Positions 22,947-34,124 of a stretch of DNA of 64,000 bases are shown one piece after another (the first letter of the stretch is position 1; each line of letters starts with the position of its first letter). Origin of the DNA: Atrina japonica (taxonomy: Eukaryota > Mollusca > Bivalvia > Pterioida > Pinnidae); NCBI GenBank assembly GCA_030159075.1, contig BROG01000342.1, positions 248,001-312,000 of the forward strand. Direction: 5' to 3'. Under the pieces are notes generated by a model. That model was given only the letters and a program-made list of their open reading frames with translations. It was not told the origin of the DNA and did not search any database. Made by a program: the position numbers and the translations under genes.

Positions 22947-23171
22947 TAGGCGTCTGAAGCAAATTGAAAGTGGGGGGGGGGGGCTAAACCAACTTAAAAC
23001 ACACACACGCCAGAAGTGGGGGGGGGGGGGCTAAACCAACTTAAAACACACACACGCCAGAAACGTCTTGGGGGCTAAACCCCAATTTTCAACACCTATG
23101 CCTATCTTTGCAAAAAAAGTGGGGGGGGGCTAAGCCCCCGCCCCCCTAACCCCCCGGCTCCGACGCCTGTG
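22947..23171 (+). mobile_element. G-run MITE, copy 3
   Basis: Same architecture as copy 2, 190 bp away in the same orientation, again with the internal module doubled. It retains 'aaacgtcttgggggctaaac', which copy 2 lost. The flanking 7-mer 'tgcagtt' is identical on both sides, a clean target duplication and the best evidence for the element's ends. Confidence 0.85.
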
Positions 23172-23356
23172 CAGTTTTGAGCTTCCTGATCTGATGCCCA
23201 AATTAAATACAAACCCCTGGGGAAATCACGTCTTTTAAGTTGAGGATATAATGTGAGATAACATTCAATGATCATATGCGACTATAAATCTGTATGTACT
23301 CAAAAGTATGAATAAATCGCTAGTTTGTCGTTAAATAGTGTGTACCTTAATTAGTA

Positions 23357-23457
23357 ATATTGTTACATTAAAAGTTTACTTCATTAAAGTTAAACTTATC
23401 TATAACAGTTATAGATAAGTTTAACTTTAATGAAGTAAACTTTTAATGTAACAATAT
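23357..23457. repeat. Perfect palindrome, 50-bp arms, 1-nt spacer
   Basis: The arm 'atattgttacattaaaag' then 'tttacttcattaaagttaaa' and 'cttatctataac' is followed by a single A at 23407 and then its exact reverse complement. All 50 pairs were checked and match. The next outward base on each side does not. No gene lies nearby. Confidence 0.97.
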
Positions 23458-24717
23458 CATACAAATTTTCACAACCATAGCAATTTTCAGAAAATATATA
23501 GGATCCCTTTTTTTTTTTTTTTTTTTAGGTTATTGTATAGCAATTCAAGTAGATAAAATAATTGACCAAGCATTACTGATGGCCAATCAATAAAAATAAA
23601 GCAAACCGCAGGGAAATCACGATATTGTTGTAATCCACGGAAACAAATCCTACCCGACATAACATTTCGAATGAAACTGAAGATCAAATAACTTTTGCCA
23701 GTATATCTTGGCCTATTATCTAAACTATATACAACTGCATTCGATATAAAAAAATTTGTGCAAGGGACATTCACGGCAGATAAATAGTACAGTGTTGTTG
23801 ATAAAATATAACAAACGACAAGCTAGATTATGCTAACAATGAGTATATCGTATTTTGAGATGGTCCCTATATGACACTTTAAAACTAAAGCGTTTCGAAA
23901 GCTATCAGTCAGTATTGAATAAAATCGACAGGATCCGACTTTTAAACTCAGAATACGGAAAAGAATTGTATTGTAAGTATTAACATTTTAAATGGTTTTT
24001 ATCTAATCATATCTCTCTCCTGTCGTATGATTTGAAAGCTGTAGCTAGGGCGATCAGAGTGTATTGAATATATATATGCCTGTGAAACGACCCGGCAGTT
24101 ATTTTACGCTGAACAACGAGATGAAGGCTAGTCTAACGTTAGTTAGAATGTAAGTACGAACTATTAAAATAGATTTAACAGTTATAGTTGGTCATATTTA
24201 GGCTCTGTCGTGAGATCGAACTTGAAATTTAACTGCACACAAGGGTGACCAATTAGAGTTCGTTAGGGTAAGCTACTCTACAATTAAAAATCTACTATGG
24301 AGTTGAGTAGGCCTATTTATAGATCTAAACATTATAAAGTCATTATATATCTAAAATATTTAATTGTATTGTGTGCTGTTCCAAATTATATATAGCAGTA
24401 GACTGCGTTTTATAATCTAACAGTTGTACATTAGATAGGCCCTAATGTAGGCCTATGCACATTACTGCTTTTTACAAGGACAGCTATAACTGGTGACCTT
24501 GGATTTTACGACAGGATTACTTGATTCGTTAGATAAATAATTCAGTGTATTACAATGAAAGTGACCGATCAATTTTACAGTGGACATACGACGGGTCACT
24601 GCATGTTCGTGTCGGTAAATTTCACTGTTTTTAATTCTAGCCTCCTAGTAGATCTACTCGCTAAAATGTTTATAGGCTAGATGTAGGTCTACTTTTTTAA
24701 AAGTTTGTTTGTTTTTG
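23458..24717. other. Non-coding stretch
   Basis: Poly-T at 23507-23526; otherwise unique AT-rich sequence. No gene supported. Confidence 0.45.
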
Positions 24718-24930
24718 GGTTTTTTTTTGTTGTTGTTTCACGTCCCACTCAAGAATCTCCACTCATATGGAGACGTCAGCAAATGCCGGTGAAGGGCTTC
24801 AAATTTTGGCCTATGCTCGGCACTTACGGTCATTCACTCATTGAGCAGTGAGGGTTCTTTAACGTGCCGACACCTACTGTGACACGGGACCTCGGTTTTT
24901 ACTCATCCGAAGGACAGTTTTTTTTTTTCA
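24718..24930 (-). mobile_element. SINE family A, 5'-truncated
   Basis: Runs from the 3' end 'gttgtttcacgtcccactca' through 'atggagacgtcagcaaatgc', 'cggtgaagggcttcaaattt', 'tcggcacttacggtcattca' and 'ttctttaacgtgccgacacc' to 'ctcatccgaaggacagt', where it stops before the tRNA-like head. An 8-bp internal duplication ('cattcact') differs from other copies. Confidence 0.85.
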
Positions 24931-25020
24931 AAGTAAAAATGAGGAAGTAGACTTACCTAAGCAAAATGTTGGTCTGCGGATTGATGTCTGGGTCTATGCA
25001 TCCGTCTGCTTCAGTTTGAT

Positions 25021-25245
25021 TTTATTCTGAAATTTCATGCCACACTAAACAATTTATCAGTTGTGTGGCGGCGGCAAGATTTTAATGATGAAGGCCTGGA
25101 GAGATTCTTGTTATAGTTCTACCCGGGAAGAGACCACCGGCCTTCCACAATTAATTCGGCAAACTTTCTCAGAAAAATCAGCTTAGCTTGCGGCGGGGCT
25201 CAAACCTGCACAGACCGGTGTTGTATAATAATCAGTCCAGCCTCA
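25021..25245 (-). mobile_element. SINE family B copy
   Basis: Reverse complement gives 'gtgcaggtttgagccccg' (B-box region), 'gctgatttttctgagaaag', 'gccggtggtctcttcccggg', 'cttcatcattaaaatcttgc', 'cgccgccacacaactgataa' and 'tgtttagtgtggcatgaaa'. Diverged relative to the 12075 copy. Confidence 0.65.
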
Positions 25246-25306
25246 AAATGTGCCCGGGCGGACTGAAAATGTTAACATTTTCTATCCGGGTATCTATAAT
25301 ATTCTG

Positions 25307-25311
25307 CCCCC

Positions 25312-25346
<35 letters not shown>
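25307..25346. repeat. Poly-C tract
   Basis: A 34-C run (25313-25346) after 'ccccct'. Homopolymers of this length are hard to sequence, so the length is unreliable. Confidence 0.9.
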
Positions 25347-25351
<5 letters not shown>

Positions 25352-26374
25352 AAGGATCGCTCCGACCCGATCATGTGCTATATTTAACCGCCGTCTTCTA
25401 CTGGAAGTACTGAGGGTTTTACAAGCGTTATCAATTTCCCAAAATACATCCGCTGTTTTTATGTAATGACGTCTGTTTTGTATATTATTATTATTTAACA
25501 GACTTAATAGTTTATGGTAGGTAGGATACTTGAGACACGGATAAGGACAATAGACAGGAAATAAATCCAGGTTGGGGACGTCTGTAATCGTATTTTTGTT
25601 TTCTATATTTATACATGTATATTAGTGTGTGTGTTCTAACACTATCATTTCTGAAGTAGGTGTGTGCCGTTTGCTACCTTTTAAATTGAATTTTTTAATT
25701 TGATTAAAAATTCAGTTTAAACAAGGTGTGGAAGCAAAACCCAATCTTAAAATGAATATACATCAGCAAGATAGAGATAAGACATTTAGTAAGCAAAATA
25801 AAGATTATTTATTTACCTTTTTCAATTGATATAATTGTTTATGGTGGTGGTGCTTGAATACGAAACAAAACTTTCTTTGCCTCATAAGTTTATATTCCAG
25901 ATTTTTAAAGAAGGCGGGGGATACTATTTCAAAATAACATCCACCCATATATTAAAACGCGTGATAGCAACTCTGACAAAACAAGATAATTGGGTTTTCC
26001 TTTTAAATCAGTCTGTCACGGGTGATATGGGAGCCATAGGCCTGCATGTTGTCGCAAAGGTAACCCCGTCATACTCTGAAAGCTTTATTAATATATTGTC
26101 ACATTATACAGTGGCATATGTTTATAACATACATGTATTGTAGGCTACACTTAACTGGGGAATGAATGTGATAGAAAGATAAAAATTTCAATGAAATCTC
26201 ACCCCTAAAAGAAATTATGCACTGACAATGACAATGACAATGACAATTTTTTATTCTCATAAACGTAATTGGATACATTGTAGAGAAGATATACAAAATG
26301 TAAGTTTCGATAGATTAATACATCGCATGCGTACAAGTCATAAAAATAAATTAGTAATTACGGGTCGTTTAACC
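25347..26374. other. Non-coding stretch
   Basis: No gene recognised. A short (TGACAA)n run sits at 26223-26247. Confidence 0.45.
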
Positions 26375-26570
26375 CGGAGGACAAACTCTCTCTTTTATGC
26401 ACTCAATGCACTGAACAATATCAAACCAGTGATAATATAGAGACTGCCCTCTCGATTGAATAAAAACCACCACTAAAATATAGGTAGATCGAAAGGTTTA
26501 AAATAAATGGGAGTTGATAATTACGATATATCAAAGTTGTAATTATTTTTATTAAATTCAGTTTTTAATA
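26375..26570 (+). repeat. Dispersed repeat shared with 18165-18345
   Basis: Shares 'gaacaatatcaaacc', 'ctctcgattgaat' (compare 'ctctgtattcaat'), 'taaaataaatggga' and 'attaaattcagttttta' in the same order. Confidence 0.45.
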
Positions 26571-26854
26571 TCCGAGTTAAAAATGAGTCGAGATCACCCA
26601 ATATACCCGACATGTGAACAATGTCAGAAAACGAATGTTTTGAAACCACGAAAAAGACCAACTTTGCCTGATTTAGATATGACATGATGATGTACGAAAA
26701 TAAACGCAAAGGGTAATAAGAATATAATGTACATTAGCTGCAAATAGCACGTGTTTATTGGACACTTGGTATTTTTCGTAAAAATCAGTATAATAAAATG
26801 CAACAAGCTATGCTGTAGGCCCTTACATACCAAAAAAAATGCTTCCATTATTTT

Positions 26855-27125
26855 CTGCCTTTACTACTTGTACTTGATGTACAATAAAAATATAAGAGCA
26901 ATACCCAGTGTTAAAAGAATCTTATATTCCTATATACATGTATTGTGTGAAACTAAGGTCAGATACTGTCGATGTGGTATTCATATACAATTAGTAAGGT
27001 TTGGTTAATCATTTGCAATTGAAAAAGTTCCAAACCTGAGTTTCTTAAACAAATATATAGAAATTAATTTTTTATGCCAGTGTATATCTCTGTTTTGTTA
27101 TAGTATATCTAAGTAGTAAAAAGGG
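26855..27125 (+). repeat. Dispersed repeat shared with 51140-51445
   Basis: Both contain, in order, 'acttgtac(t/c)tgatgta', 'cttatattcctatata', 'attcatatacaa', 'gtaattgaaaaagt' or 'gcaattgaaaaagt', 'tttct(t/c)aa(a/g)caa' and 'ttttatgcc(a/c)gtgtatat'. In the second copy an (AT)n run has expanded inside the unit. Confidence 0.6.
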
Positions 27126-27212
27126 AAGAAGACATTTAGAAAAAAAAAAACACAGGTCAGCCTTTTAATAAATTTGTCATCACTTCTCAAAATTGAAAAT
27201 TGGAAAGTTAGC

Positions 27213-28185
27213 AAATGACAGATGTATCACCATCCAGCAAGGAAATTGGGTAGATGTATCACCATCCAGCAAAGAAATTGGGTAGATGTATCACCATCCA
27301 GCAAGGAATTTGGGTAGATGTATCACCATCCAGCAAAAAAATTTTGGTAGATGTATCACCATCCAGCAAGGAAATTGGGTAGATGTATCACCGCCCAGTG
27401 AGGAAATTGGGTAGATGTATCACCACCCAGCAAGGAAATTGGGTAGATGTATCACCATCCAGCAAGGAAATTGTGTAGATGTATCACCACCCTGCAAGGA
27501 AATTGGGTAGATGTATCACCATCCAGTGAGGAAATTGGGTATATGTATCACCACCCAGCAAAGAAATTGGGTAGATGTATCACCATCCAGCAAGGAAATT
27601 GGGTATATGTATCACCATCCAGCAAAGAAAAGATGTATCACCATCCAGCAAGGAAATTGGGTATATCACCATCCCCATGTATCACCAAGAAATTGGGTAG
27701 ATGTATCACCATCCAGCAAAGAAATTGGGTAGATGTATCACCATCCAGCAAGGAAATTGGGTAGATGTATCACCACCCAGCAAGGAAATTGGGTAGATGT
27801 ATCACCACCCAGCTAGGAAATTGGGCAGATGTATCACCATCCAGCAAGGAAATTGGGCAGATGTATCACCATCCAGCAAGGACATTGGGTAGTTGTATCA
27901 CCACCCAGCAAGGAAATTGGGTAGATGTATCACCATCCAGCAAGGACATTGGGTAGATGTATCACCATCAAGCAAGGAAATTGGGTAGATGTATCACCAC
28001 CCAGCAAGGAAATTGGGTAGATGTATCACCATCCAGTAAGGAAATTGGGTAGATGTATCACCACCCAGCAAGGAAATTGGGTAGATGTATCACCACCCAG
28101 CAAGGAAATTGGGTAGATGTATCACCATCCAGCAAGCACATTGGGTAGATGTATCACCATCCAGCAAGCACATTGGGTAGATCTA
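27213..28185 (+). repeat. 32-bp minisatellite, about 30 units
   Basis: Unit 'agatgtatcaccatccagc' + 'aaggaaattgggt'. Common variants are 'accaccc' for 'accatcc', 'aaaga' for 'aagga' and 'gacattg' for 'gaaattg'. Some units are truncated (27620-27690). Frames across it are open because 32 is not a multiple of 3 and the unit lacks stops in most phases; this is not evidence of coding. Confidence 0.95.
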
Positions 28186-28749
28186 TTGTGGATGGTGATA
28201 TATATTACTGAAATAAGAATACTAAAGAAATGACTGTCTAAGTATAAACTGTTTTATCAGTTTAATCAGGTTCTTTGTTGCTAAGTTCATATCTGACCTT
28301 GAAAAAGACGTTGTCGATAAGACCCAGTCGATATTTAAATTGTGAAATCGGGTACAATTATAGTATGTGTATATCAATGCACTAATTTCGATGTAAAAAT
28401 GGACGCGCGGCAATATGCACATGCTGTTTACTAGTACTTGGCAGGCGGGAGGTCTCGGCAAGAGACTTTGTGGTCTTTTTTTTTCATTAAATAGGTACTC
28501 TTCCTAAAACTACAGCTATTGTCAGATACCACAGCTGAGCCAGTATTGTAACCATCATACTAGAGTTTCATGAGAAAAAAAGAAAACGTTTTTATTCCAT
28601 CAAAAATAACAGTAAAAACCTTTGGTTGCATAAGAAGTTATTTTATATCATTTTAGCTGGAAGATTTTAAATCTACAAGCTAAAATAAGTCTGTGGCAAA
28701 AACGGCTGCGGTTAATCTCGATTCCTGGCTTATACCCTTTGGCATATAG
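28186..28749. other. Non-coding stretch
   Basis: No gene recognised. Confidence 0.45.

Positions 28750-28827
<78 letters not shown>
28750..28827. repeat. (GT)n(TA)n microsatellite
   Basis: A short GT run followed by about 33 TA dinucleotides. Confidence 0.95.
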
Positions 28828-28834
<7 letters not shown>

Positions 28835-28989
28835 GATATATGATAACATCTGACACGCAAATACTATTCGAATCTACATAACAATGATGGGCAATGAATC
28901 TACAGCTCTATCGCTATATCTACATCCGGTAGAAACAATTACGAATAGACTGCAATAAAATAAAAAAAAAATAAAATACCTCCTTCGTT

Positions 28990-29290
28990 GCCGCTGTAAC
29001 TAGGTCATCGGCAGACATTTTAGTTGAACATAGGTACATAAGGTTGACATTAACCTAGGTATATAAATTTTAAAATGTGGATGTTTAACCTTGAAACAAC
29101 GTGTCGTTTCCATCGTGACCTCCATTTGACCATGACTTTGGACCAAGGTTTTTCCTTGTCCAGTTTGTAATGTAAATGTGCTACGTTTGAACTTGACCTT
29201 TAACATCAAGGTCAAATTCTGATTAAAAGTCGAGTATTTTCTTGTCCGGGTTGTAACGATTTTGTCTTTTGACATAGGATTAAACTCTTT
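28990..29290 (+). repeat. Dispersed repeat with 'gaccttgacctttgac' words
   Basis: Contains 'catcgtgacctccatttgac', 'acttgacctttaacatcaag', 'ttgtccgggttgtaac' and 'tttgacataggat'. The segment at 30960-31308 plus 31620-31660 has the same order of words. These are two copies of one interspersed family. Confidence 0.6.
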
Positions 29291-29771
29291 TGTATAAAGG
29301 TGTGAATTACTAAAATAATATGCAATGAAATGGTTCTAAATAACACACGCATTAACCTGGAACAAAGAGTTTAAAGAAACTCTACAAGAAAATAAACTAA
29401 GAGAGCATTCAAGAATACGTGCATTGATTATTCATTGTTTTTGGCAATTGGAGAAATACATTTGTTTTAAGATACATAGTTCGAGAAATTTTCAATAAGA
29501 GACAACAGGGTATTTTGGAATTAATATTTTCGTTTGAGCAGAAAAATACTTTTCATATAAACAAAAAAATCAAACTTCGTCTACATGATGACGTAACGTC
29601 AAGAATCTGTTATGGGGGTCGTTTCAAAATATGTGTGCGATTTGTGAAAAATTGTGTCCGGTTTATATTTTCAGCTAAATGTAGTTTCTCGATGTGATAA
29701 ATTCGTTAAAAGATTTGTTACTGACGTACTTCGGACGCATAGTCAGTTTCTGAAATTCGTATGGAGAGCGG

Positions 29772-30880
29772 TGTTACAACCTGAGTTGTAATAAGAACCT
29801 GAATTGTAATAAATTTATTACAATTCTAGTTGCGATGCCCAAAAAATAATTACAACTGGGTAGCCATTTTGAATTGTAATAAAAATCTGAATTGTAATAA
29901 AATATGTCAAGATGAGAAGGACTATATTTCCTAAGGTTTTAATAGTTATTTCATCTTCAAATATATAATTTGGATCGTGTTACGTCATATAATCGTCAAT
30001 AATAAAGTAAAATTTAGGTTGGCTTCCCAATTGTAATAACTTTTTTGCATCGCAACCAGTTTTGTGATACATTTATTACAATTTATGCTTAAGAATTCAA
30101 CAAGAAATGCTTGAAATTATTGTTTTATATATCACGTCTGAAATTACTTTTTACATAGATAATTCACAAACTGTACCTATACAGATAACATCCAAAGGGT
30201 TTATACCGAGTTATTATCCATGACTGACATATAAAGTATACATGAGATATACACCGTAACATGATAGGTTTAATTCTGTATGTACTTGTATACTTTATTG
30301 ATGACTTTATGACGTAACACGATCCAGTGCCCGAATTCACCAAATTTACTCAGTACTCCAGCTCAACTTTAATTCATCATTTTGACTATATCGTAGTTTG
30401 TAATGTTCTGAATTTTTCTGAATTATTTTGAAACATTACTATTGTACGTCATCAGTAACATATAATTGTTTGCATCACACACGATTTCCTGTAAAAAATG
30501 AATAAATATGTTGAGTACGATACTCAAAATTTTTAGTATGTACTCAAACAATTCAGTAATATTACTTTCAATGTTTCCTTCAAATTAGCAATTACTTTCA
30601 ACATTACTTAAAATTCTATGCCATAGATTTACAAACATTACCAGTAACAGCATAAATTTGTGCATGTTTTCCCCTTAAAATCTTGAAAAGTTAGTTGAGC
30701 TTGAGTACTGAGTAAATTTGGTGAATTCGGGCCCAGATTCTATATGTGAAGACGATTTAATAACTATAAACACCTCAGGAAACATAGTCCTCATCTTGAC
30801 TTATTTTATTACAATTCAAGTTTTTATTACAACTTAGGTTGGCTACCCAATTTTTATTACATACAATTCAGGTTTTAACA
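29772..30880. mobile_element. Foldback element with ~150-bp inverted ends
   Basis: Left end 'tgttacaacctgagttgtaa' and right end (complement) 'tgttaaaacctgaattgta' start long inverted repeats. They share repeated 'ctgaattgtaataaa' words, 'ttgggtagcca'-type sequence, and 'gtcaagatgagaaggactat' with 'atttcct..aggttttaatag'. Total 1109 bp, of which 404 bp is a later MITE. No coding region. Confidence 0.75.
30329..30732. mobile_element. MITE nested in the foldback element
   Basis: 404 bp with inverted ends of about 40 bp: 'gcccgaattcaccaaattta' + 'ctcagtactccagctcaac' on the left, and its complement ending 'taaatttggtgaattcgggc' on the right (two or three mismatches). AT-rich non-coding interior. 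The target duplication is unclear: 'ccag' occurs on both sides but not flush. Confidence 0.8.
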
Positions 30881-30959
30881 GGATGGGCTGCGGCCTCACC
30901 CCACGAATTTTGCATACCTACCTCGGGTCCTAAGTACGTCAGTACCTTATAACTAATAG

Positions 30960-31308
30960 GGTTTCACTTTGACTTCCAGGTGAGCAAAACTTTTCAGTCT
31001 ATTACTCTGTTGTCTTTGACCTAGGCTAATGTATTTTGGTATTTATGAGTATAGCCATGAGGAAGTGTGTTACCTACTATCATGACCTCATGTGACCTTG
31101 ACCTTAGACACGTCGCGGTCAAATTATGAATATTTCCGAGTTCAGGTCGGAACCTAGGCTTATACGCTTTGGTATGTAGGTGCATCACCATTTCATGAGG
31201 CTATGTGTCACATTTCATCATGACCTTCATGTTACCTTGACCTTTGACTAAAAGCCACCTTACACTAAAATAGTATTTTCATGTATGGATTGTAAACATT
31301 CTTTTGAC
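30960..31308 (+). repeat. Dispersed repeat split by a SINE
   Basis: Second copy of the 28990 family: 'catgacctcatgtgaccttg', 'tcatgaccttcatgttacct', 'tgacctttgactaaaa' and 'cttttgacataagatcatgt'. It continues at 31620 with 'actttggtatataggtgtgt' after the SINE insertion. Confidence 0.6.
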
Positions 31309-31320
31309 ATAAGATCATGT

Positions 31321-31607
31321 TTGTTTGTTTTGTTTATTGTTGTTTAACGTCCCACTCGAGAATATTTCACTCATATGGAGACGTCACCAAATGCCGGTGA
31401 AGGGCTTCAAATTTTGGCCTATGCTCGGCACTTACGGCCATTGAGCAGTAGGGTTCTTTAACGTGCCAAAACCTACTGTGACACGGGACCTCCAGCTTTT
31501 ACTGTCTCATCCGAAAGACAGGAAACCAACCTGTCGCCGGCGGGACTCGAACTCACGACCTCACGATCCAGAGTCGAGCGCGCTACCGACTGAGCCAGGC
31601 CGGCTCC
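31321..31607 (-). mobile_element. SINE family A, full length with 12-bp TSD
   Basis: On the minus strand: tRNA-like head 'ggagccggcctggctcagtc' with A-box 'tggctcagtcgg' and B-box 'agttcgagtcc'. Body words are 'aaagaaccctactgctcaat', 'aagtgccgagcataggcc' and 'catttggtgacgtctccata'. It ends 'gtgggacgttaaacaac'. The 12-mer 'ataagatcatgt' flanks it at 31309-31320 and 31608-31619, perfectly duplicated. Confidence 0.95.
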
Positions 31608-31849
31608 ATAAGATCATGTACTTTGGTATATAGGTGTGTAACCATGAGTAGAGGTAAACTGGATTAAACTAGGATTTAAGCCTTACAATTTCCATCTAAA
31701 TTTATTTTAAGTAGAAAAACCATCATGTTGTTGTACTTAACATATAACTGAAATGAGCTAGGGGCAAATTTGGACAAAATAAATATGTAGGTAGTGATTT
31801 TTATACTTATTGGGAAGAGTGACTTTTTACACATTAAATATAGGTCCAC

Positions 31850-32760
31850 ATTGATAGTTGTATTTGTCTGGTAATTATAACTGGGTTTGTCTGATGATTA
31901 TACCTGGATGTGTTTGGTAATTATAACTGAATGTGTCTGATGATTATACCTGGATGTGTCTGATGATTATACCTGGATGTGTTTGGTAATTATAACTGGA
32001 TGTGTCTGATGATTATACCTGGATGTGTCTGGTAATTATAACTGGGTGTGTCTGATGATTATACCTGGATGTGTTTGGTAATTATAACTGGATGTGTCTG
32101 ATGATGATACCTGGATGTGTCTGATGATTATACCTGGATGTGTTTGGTAATTATAACTGGATGTGTCTGGTAATTATAACTGGATGTGTCTGATGATTTT
32201 ACCTGGATGTGTTTGGTAATTATAACTGGATGTGTCTGATGATTATACCTGGATGTGTCTGGTAATTATAACTGGATGTGTCTGATGATTATACCTGGAT
32301 GGGTCTGGTAATTATAACTGGGTGTGTCTGATGATTATACCTGGATGTGTTTGGTAATTATAACTGGATGTGTCTGATGATTATACCTGGATGTGTCTGG
32401 TAATTATAGCTGGGTGAGTGTGGTAATTATAACTGGTTGTGTCTTGTAATTATAAGTGGATGTGTCTGGTAATTATAACTGGACATGTCTGGTAAATATA
32501 ACTGGACATGCCTGGTAATTATACCTGGATGTGCCTGGTAATTATAACTGGACATGTCTGGTAATTATAACTGGACATGTCTGGTAATTATAACTGGACA
32601 TGTCTGGTAATTACAACAGTTAATTATAACTTGATGAGTCTGGTAATTATAACTAGATGTGTCTGGTTATTTTTCCTGGAGGTATATGGTAATTATAACT
32701 GGATTTGTCTAGTAATTGTAACTGGGTGTTTTTGGTAATTATAACTGGAAATGTCTGATA
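31850..32760 (+). repeat. 23-bp minisatellite, about 39 units, two alternating variants
   Basis: Variant A 'tgtgtctgatgattatacc' + 'tgga' and variant B 'tgtgtttggtaattataac' + 'tgga'. A and B are mixed in runs such as A-B, A-A-B in the first two-thirds; the last third is nearly all B and more degenerate ('gacatgtctggtaattataa'). Confidence 0.95.
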
Positions 32761-32879
32761 TTAAGATACATATGAGGATTATAATTAAACAACAAATCTG
32801 ATGATTTCAAATCCATTACAAATTTTGAGTTGGTAGTTGAATTTGCTACATGCTACATATTGGCCTATAATATCTAAAT

Positions 32880-33450
32880 ATGATAAAGTTGTGCTACATT
32901 TTGATTTTTATCATGGCAGAGTTGTGCTACATGTTGGCCTGTATCAGAACAGAGTTGTGCTACATGTTGGCCTGTATCAAGTCTATTTATAGTAGTTGTG
33001 CTACTTGTTGGCCTATATCAGGACAAAGTTGTGCTACTTGTTTGCCTGTATCAAAACAGAGTTGTGCTACATGTTGGCCTATATCAGAACAGAATTGTCC
33101 TACAAGATGACATATCAGAACAGAGTTGTGCTACATGTTGGCCTATATCAGGACAAAGTTGTGCTACATGTTGGCCTGTATCAGAATAGAGTTTTGCGAC
33201 ATGTTGGCCTATACCAGAACAGAATTGTCCTTCAAGATGACCTATATCAGAACAGAGTTGTGCGACATATTGACCTGTATCAGAACAGAGTAGGGTGACA
33301 TGTTGGCCTGTGTCGGAACAGAGTTGTGCTACATGTTGGCCTATATGAGAACAGTTATGCTATATGTTGGCCTATATCAGGACAAAGTTGTGTTACATGT
33401 TGGCCTGTATCAGAGCAGAGTTGTGCTACATGTTGACCTATTTACAGGTT
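32880..33450 (+). repeat. 33-bp minisatellite, about 17 units
   Basis: Unit 'gttgtgctacatgttggcct' + '(a/g)tatcagaacaga'. Because 33 is a multiple of 3, all three forward frames stay open over long distances and give 11-residue repeats such as ELCYMLAYIRT. Substitutions are not biased to third positions and there is no start context or domain, so I treat it as non-coding. Confidence 0.93.
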
Positions 33451-33786
33451 ATGCTAAAAGGAATGACCATAACCTGCCTGGTATGAAAGCAATAATGAAG
33501 GCTTAAAAATGAATTTCCTCGAGAAGGAAATGGAGGTTAAGTGATATGTATTTGTCATAACATCCACATAACCTGAATGATCGATCCCTGTTATTTTGTG
33601 GTCAGATATGTGTGTGTGTGTGTGTGCATGTATTAGGTTTAGCTAACCTGTGTCAAGCATTTCAAATGTAAATTGTTAACCACTGTGTGCATTTCCACCT
33701 TCTTTCAGACCTTATCTTTGACTTTGCACCATGGATTTTATAAATAGACTTAATTAGATATATACAACATTTTTAATGACATGAAA

Positions 33787-34105
33787 AAATGCAGTCGTCA
33801 AGTGGTAGAGCGCACAAACAGGTGGTCCCGGGTTCAATTCCTTGGGCAGATCATACCAAAGACTTTAAAAATGGTAGTGAATGTTTTCTCATCAAACGTT
33901 TGGCATACAGAGTGTAAGTCATGGATCATTTAGATGAGAATTAAAAGCAAGCCCCTGTGGCACATAAAAGAGCCCTCACAGCACTGGCATCAGTCCATTG
34001 CACAGGTCAAAATCTGTAGCACTTCACCTTAAGCTGGTGACATCTCAATATTAATGAAGAATTCTCAGTCGGATGTAAAGCAAGAGTACTAAAAAAGAAA
34101 CTAAA
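33787..34105 (+). mobile_element. tRNA-derived SINE, third type (C)
   Basis: tRNA-like head 'gtcgtcaagtggtagagcgc' (A-box like) and 'cccgggttcaattcc' (B-box, close to consensus). Next is a roughly 200-bp body with 'ggatcatttagatgagaa', 'ccctgtggcacataaaaga' and 'cactggcatcagtcc'. It closes with 'tcagtcggatgtaaagca' and an A-rich tail ('aaaaaagaaactaaaaca'). A single copy in this window. Confidence 0.65.
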
Positions 34106-34124
34106 ACACTAAAAAATATATAAA

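Noticed and set aside
27447..27956. Apparent proteins with HHPARKLG-type repeats
   Set aside because: They are translations of the 32-bp minisatellite in successive frames; frame openness follows from the unit, not from selection.
27213..28185. Regularly spaced repeats resembling a CRISPR array
   Set aside because: The whole 32-bp unit repeats with no unique spacers, there are no cas genes, and the context is eukaryotic. It is a minisatellite.
32880..33506. Open frames with ELCYMLAYIRT-type 11-residue repeats
   Set aside because: The 33-bp unit keeps three forward frames open at once; no start context, no domain, and changes are not codon-biased.
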